This document shows, one piece after another, positions 59,903-64,000 of a DNA stretch of 64,000 nt; positions within the stretch are counted from its first letter, which is position 1, and each line of letters begins with the position of its first letter. The stretch comes from an uncultured Bacteroidales bacterium (GTDB lineage: Bacteria; Bacteroidota; Bacteroidia; Bacteroidales; Paludibacteraceae). The stretch covers positions 124,001-188,000 of the forward strand of contig CACXCA010000015.1 of NCBI GenBank assembly GCA_902766045.1, given 5' to 3'. Under the pieces are notes generated by a model that was not told where the DNA came from, did no database searches, and worked only from the letters and a program-made list of their open reading frames with translations. The translations under genes and the position numbers were made by a program.

Positions 59903-62068
59903 ATGAGCAAGATAGATTTACATGAACTTATTCCCGGAGGTGACAAATATGACTCCCATCAATATTTAAAACCCACAGATGTCCAATTTTGTCACGAACA
60001 CTATATCCTACTTTTCCCCGATGGATTCGGCATTTATCACAAGAATAACGTTCAATATCCTCGTCACTATATATTGAATGATTTGGAAATAAAAGATCCA
60101 AACAAGCCAACACCCAGATATAACACTAAGTACATACATAAATCCGGCCATAGCTTCACCCTTGCTCATATAAATTTATACAACCCTAAATTCTGTTCTG
60201 CTATCTATACAGAGCCAGACATCACATTAGTGCTTCTTGTATCCAATGAACTCATTCAAATCGAATACGATACTAAAAGGAAGAGAATCCGTCAAAGCAG
60301 CATTCTTAGTCGTTTTTCTCATCTAAACTACACAATAAACAGAGATGGAATAATTGCCTATCCATCGTTTTTTAGTATTACATTGTCGGATTTCAATGGA
60401 AATATAATTGAGGATTTTAAAATCACATATAAGCAAAATCGAGGTGAAATAAAACTCCCTTCACGGGACGAATTTGGAATCCACAAATTGCTACACTGGT
60501 CGCCCGACAATCAAAAGATTGCCTTTTATCTCACAGATGACAGAGAGGTGTCTCACTTCCCAGTTGGTGACTTGGCACAGCGAAATGTGACCTATCCGTT
60601 TGCTGGCATGGAAAGTGAAACAGTCATCCTTGGAATCTTCGACATAAATACAAAAAAAAGCGTTTTCATCGATTGTAAACATGATCCAGTCATAGCAGCA
60701 GCGCAGCAATCCATCTGTCATGACTACTCATATCTGACGGGAATAACATGGTCGCCCGACTCAAAGCACATACTACTATTCGAGTTAGAGAGAAGTCAAA
60801 AATACTATCAAGCCAAGAAGTATTCAGCTGAGACAGGAGAATTTGAGGAATTCCTATTCGACGAGGCATCCTCGACCTATGTTGAGCCTGAATATCCGTT
60901 TTATTTCATCAACAATCATCAGTTTGTGTATCTTTCCCAATTATCGGGACACAACCATTTATATAGTTACGACCTAACAACAAAAGAGAGGCAACAACTC
61001 ACCTCAGGCGATTGGGATATCATCGGTGTACGCGTCAAAAAAGAGAATGTGATTTATTATAGCAGTAACCAACAGAACTGCATCGGGAATACTATTTTTC
61101 AGCTTGACTTAACCACACAAACGAGTACGCTTATCACCCAAGAGAAAGGTACTCATCATTTTTTCTCCGACAGAGATTCCGAACTTTGGGTGGATTTATA
61201 CTCAAGTATGAAGGATCCAGGACACCTGAACTTCAACAACCACATCATTCCATTACATTGTTCACACAAACGCAAGAACCTACCCTATTCAGTTGAGGTG
61301 GACACTATTTCGATCGACAATGACCCTATCTATTACAAGGCCGTTTTACCGAAGAAAATAACTGAAAAGAAAAAATACCCAGTTGTATTTTATGTTTACG
61401 GAGGACCACACATTCAACTCATACAAGACTGTTGGGGAAGCAGCACCAAAGGATTTGAGGAGATGATGGCGCAGGAAGGTTATTTTGTGTTTATGATCGA
61501 CCCCCATGGCTCGGCGAAGAGAGGTAGGGCCTTTGAAGAAAAGATATATCAGAACATCAATGTTCCTCAAATAGCTGACTATGATCGATTCATAGATTGG
61601 GTAATAGAGGAGAGTCCGTATAAGGAGCATATCAATCCCAAGAAGATGGCCATTTACGGGTGGAGTTTTGGTGGATATATGACAATCTCCATGCTATTGA
61701 ACAGTCGTCACACCTTCCAGATAGGCGTAGCTGGTGGAGCTGTGGTCGATTGGCGAATGTATGAGGTCATGTACACCGAACGATACATGGGCATTCGGAA
61801 TGCTGAAACAGAAGCAATTTACAAGAAGTTTGATATGAAAGAGCACATTCACAAGCTCAAGACACCGTTATACCTGATACACTGCGACAGTGACACCACT
61901 GTTCTGTGGCGACACACCCTATCGTTATTGAAAAAAGCCAACAGTATAAAAAATCTATGTACACTGATAGATTATTATGTATTCCCTGGACACGGACACA
62001 ATGTTTTGGGAAGAGAACGTGTCGCCTTGATGGAGAAGGTGAAGGGGGTGATTGGAAGGTATGTATAA
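59903..62068 (+). CDS. Cytoplasmic S9-family (dipeptidyl peptidase IV-like) peptidase
   Basis: A 721-residue prolyl-oligopeptidase-family enzyme. No signal peptide at the start (MSKIDLHELIPGGDKYDSHQ), so cytoplasmic, unlike periplasmic DPP IV. The N-terminal beta-propeller holds GIHKLLHWSPDNQKIAFYLT, YPFAGMESETVILGIFDI and YLTGITWSPDSKHILLFELE. The catalytic residues are Ser588 in AIYGWSFGGYMTIS, Asp in LIHCDSDTTVLWRHT (662-664) and His in FPGHGHNVLG (697-699). It ends inside the palindrome at 62067. Probably releases dipeptides from peptides. Confidence 0.9.
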   Translation: MSKIDLHELIPGGDKYDSHQYLKPTDVQFCHEHYILLFPDGFGIYHKNNVQYPRHYILNDLEIKDPNKPTPRYNTKYIHKSGHSFTLAHINLYNPKFCSAIYTEPDITLVLLVSNELIQIEYDTKRKRIRQSSILSRFSHLNYTINRDGIIAYPSFFSITLSDFNGNIIEDFKITYKQNRGEIKLPSRDEFGIHKLLHWSPDNQKIAFYLTDDREVSHFPVGDLAQRNVTYPFAGMESETVILGIFDINTKKSVFIDCKHDPVIAAAQQSICHDYSYLTGITWSPDSKHILLFELERSQKYYQAKKYSAETGEFEEFLFDEASSTYVEPEYPFYFINNHQFVYLSQLSGHNHLYSYDLTTKERQQLTSGDWDIIGVRVKKENVIYYSSNQQNCIGNTIFQLDLTTQTSTLITQEKGTHHFFSDRDSELWVDLYSSMKDPGHLNFNNHIIPLHCSHKRKNLPYSVEVDTISIDNDPIYYKAVLPKKITEKKKYPVVFYVYGGPHIQLIQDCWGSSTKGFEEMMAQEGYFVFMIDPHGSAKRGRAFEEKIYQNINVPQIADYDRFIDWVIEESPYKEHINPKKMAIYGWSFGGYMTISMLLNSRHTFQIGVAGGAVVDWRMYEVMYTERYMGIRNAETEAIYKKFDMKEHIHKLKTPLYLIHCDSDTTVLWRHTLSLLKKANSIKNLCTLIDYYVFPGHGHNVLGRERVALMEKVKGVIGRYV

Positions 62069-62108
62069 AATTTGTAGAGACGCACGGCCGTGCGTCTCTA
62101 CAAATTTT
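62067..62108. repeat. Perfect 42-bp palindromic repeat
   Basis: AAAATTTGTAGAGACGCACGG is followed directly by its exact reverse complement: 21-bp arms without a loop. It lies between the convergent stops of the S9 peptidase and the GH30 gene, so it may also work as a terminator in both directions. Related copies at 34195-34224 and 24206-24232. Confidence 0.9.
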
Positions 62109-62133
62109 CCTGATTAATTTATTGGAAAAACCG

Positions 62134-64000
62134 TTACTTCACTTCTGCCTTAAACGATTTGTCTTTGTTTGATAAAATATAAACGCCGACAGGAAGGTTC
62201 ATCTTACCGATGGTCTCATTAACGTTTTCATCCTTCGTGAAGGTGATGTTGTCGATCTTCTTTCCTGTTGCATCATAGATGATATATTTACCCAATGGCT
62301 TGGCGTCTGTTTCTGCATATATATTCTTCACACCTACCGATTCTGCATTGAAGTTAATCCAGTCGATATTTGCATAACTGCCATCGATAACAATGCGCAT
62401 CGTATGTTTGCCTTCTTTTAATTTGGCAGTACCATTGACGGTGGTGTAAGTATCCCATGTGCCATCTATGTTTGGTACACTGATCTTTCCCGTGACGTCA
62501 GTGCCATCTATCTCTATGTGAAAAGAAGAATTGTCACTTCCAGAAGCTACTCGTGCACTCCAATCGTAAGTGTCTGAGATTGTTACATTGACTGTATATT
62601 CCATCCATTCGCCGGCATTGGTCCATCCAACCATATAACCTCCCTCGTGAGCGGTGATATCTACTCCTTCCTCTCTGTATTCTTTTCCTTTGTTTTCTTC
62701 TTCATCGTCAGAATAAGCAACGCCACTTCCTCCTAAGTCAAAATCTTCTGCTTCGATCTTACCTGGAATGACGCTTGGTGTTCCATGATATGGAGCTCTT
62801 GGCACACGAACGAGAATGGAGACGGATGATTGACCTTCCTTGCCCTCGTTATCTTTCGCTACAGCTGTGATATTATATGTTCCAGCTTTCAAAGTACCGA
62901 TGTTCTGTGAGTAAGGTGCAGAGTTGCTTTCTCCAATCAGTTCATCGTTGAGATAGAACGTAACGGATTGTATGCTTCCGTCTTCGTCACTTGCCTCTGC
63001 GGTGACTGTGATATCTGAACTCTCATCCAATTTGTCACTTTCTGTTGGTGAAGTGATTTTCACCTTTGGCGTACCCTTCTTCCCTTGACCAATGAATGTG
63101 CTGACACTCTGTCCATCCAATGTAACCTTGAAGGTACTTCCACTGCCTGCGATGTCACTCTCTTTGGAGACGTTTTTCTGTCCGTTTGTTACATATCGTT
63201 CCCAAGTGCTTATTTCCGTGCCAGGTATTGAAAAGGTAATTGTTTGAGATGATGTGTTTTTGTTAACAGCTACAATCACGATGTCATTATCCTTCTTAAA
63301 GGCGGATACATTCACGTTGTTGGCAGGTTTTTGTGTGGCATCGATTCTGACGAAACCAGGACGAACGAATTTAGAATAATGTGCAAAACAGTAACCACGT
63401 TTAGTCACATTGCCATTATCCTTTATCAAACTGTAAGATCGACGGATATACCACCATACGTAAGTCTGGAAATTGCCGACTACCATCGCATTTGTCATGT
63501 GATCGGATACTTCCAAGGCTTCTGGCCATGTGTCGGCATCACTCGAACTATTTGGATAATATACCTCTGTCATCCATAGTTCCTTTCCTGCTCCTTTGGA
63601 TTGCCAAAGAGGATAGGTGAAATTGCTAACTTGTGTGCCGTATAGGTGAGTGGCAAGTATATCCAAGTTAGCCAATGCCTTATCATCTTTTAGTATAGGG
63701 TCGGAAGTGCTTTTGGTATATTGGAAAGACTCTGGAGCCATTACTCGGCAGTTGATGTCTTTGGCATAATCCCTCATGAAGGTTGCCATGTCATTGGATG
63801 GCCACCAAGTCCAGTCAGATCCATAATCTGGCTCGTTTTGAATGGACATGGCATACAAGTCGATGCCATTCTGCTTCATATAGTCGATGAATTTGTTCAA
63901 ATGTTTCACATAGTCGCCATAAGAACTCGTCTTTAATCTTTGTGATGAATTATATGGCTCTGTCATATTGCTTGGTGGACTCCAAGGGGATGCAAAGACG
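62134..64000 (-). CDS. GH30-type glucuronoxylanase with Ig-like, CBM6 and T9SS domains (5' end outside)
   Basis: The frame stays open to the window edge, so the start is missing; about 622 residues are visible. The catalytic GH30 (subfamily 8-like) barrel holds the acid/base Glu in AMSIQNEPDYGSDW and the nucleophile Glu in ELWMTEVYYPN, with FASPWSPPSNMT upstream near the edge. A small beta domain follows, then a bacterial Ig-like module (ITVTAEASDEDGSIQSVTFY), a CBM6 (IEAEDFDLGGSGVAYSDD and YANIDWINF), and a type IX secretion tail (GKYIIYDATGKKIDN ending FKAEVK). Likely a secreted xylan-degrading enzyme. Confidence 0.92.
   Translation of the reverse strand, partial: VFASPWSPPSNMTEPYNSSQRLKTSSYGDYVKHLNKFIDYMKQNGIDLYAMSIQNEPDYGSDWTWWPSNDMATFMRDYAKDINCRVMAPESFQYTKSTSDPILKDDKALANLDILATHLYGTQVSNFTYPLWQSKGAGKELWMTEVYYPNSSSDADTWPEALEVSDHMTNAMVVGNFQTYVWWYIRRSYSLIKDNGNVTKRGYCFAHYSKFVRPGFVRIDATQKPANNVNVSAFKKDNDIVIVAVNKNTSSQTITFSIPGTEISTWERYVTNGQKNVSKESDIAGSGSTFKVTLDGQSVSTFIGQGKKGTPKVKITSPTESDKLDESSDITVTAEASDEDGSIQSVTFYLNDELIGESNSAPYSQNIGTLKAGTYNITAVAKDNEGKEGQSSVSILVRVPRAPYHGTPSVIPGKIEAEDFDLGGSGVAYSDDEEENKGKEYREEGVDITAHEGGYMVGWTNAGEWMEYTVNVTISDTYDWSARVASGSDNSSFHIEIDGTDVTGKISVPNIDGTWDTYTTVNGTAKLKEGKHTMRIVIDGSYANIDWINFNAESVGVKNIYAETDAKPLGKYIIYDATGKKIDNITFTKDENVNETIGKMNLPVGVYILSNKDKSFKAEVK

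Overview
The window reads as chromosomal DNA from a member of the Bacteroidota, most likely the order Bacteroidales. Evidence: promoters with the Bacteroidota-type TTTG-N19-TAnnTTTG pattern (best at 1451-1481 before rimP-nusA and 35948-35978 before tRNA-Val), a type IX secretion tail on a xylanase-like enzyme, PyrI next to PyrB, a SufBCD set, a membrane pyrophosphatase, and an aryl-polyene-type lipid/pigment cluster of the Bacteroidota layout. I cannot name the genus from this stretch alone. No integrase, transposase, phage or CRISPR array is visible.

Layout. 1-4207 (minus): nusA (cut by the edge), rimP, an Lrp/AsnC regulator and three tandem FKBP-type prolyl isomerases (one lipoprotein, one exported, one cytoplasmic). 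4313-22784 (plus): one long, tightly packed operon of about 19 genes for an aryl-polyene-like product: two complete-looking acyl carrier proteins, three ketosynthases with intact Cys-His-His triads, a degenerate ketosynthase (chain-length-factor-like), a half-size ketosynthase-like protein, two hot-dog dehydratases, a PaaK-like acid-CoA ligase, an O-methyltransferase, an LpxL-like and a PlsC-like acyltransferase, a glycosyltransferase, a small DMT-type membrane protein, an esterase, two DUF4230-like envelope proteins and a very large MMPL exporter fused to an acyltransferase and a partial methyltransferase. No ketoreductase and no aromatic ammonia lyase is present.

22798-24116 (minus): a small zinc-type cysteine-rich protein and two paralogous membrane proteins of unknown role. 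24513-31494: hppA, pyrBI (with a candidate attenuator leader), a flavin reductase, an NSS-family sodium symporter with a 38-residue partner ORF not listed by ordinary gene callers, a decayed WYL regulator and a DEDDh exonuclease. 31540-35800: a patch of poorly known genes that looks like an immunity-gene array, with a truncated duplicate of one member. 35848-35922: tRNA-Val(UAC).

36039-45279 (minus): a B12-type radical SAM protein, pepT, topA and sufDCB. 45514-50514: a 1666-residue surface protein with 17 cadherin-like repeats. 50678-53026: an RNase II/R-family protein that has lost its catalytic aspartates. 53318-64000: an outer-membrane barrel, a lamin-tail surface protein, asd, an acyltransferase-3 membrane protein, an Uup-like ABC-F ATPase, a cytoplasmic S9 peptidase and a GH30-CBM6 xylanase (cut by the edge).

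The items I rate most worth a second look are the pseudo-RNase, the rimP-nusA leader (promoter + 16-codon ORF + intrinsic terminator overlapping the ORF), the composition of the aryl-polyene cluster with its trifunctional exporter, and the small subunit next to the sodium symporter.
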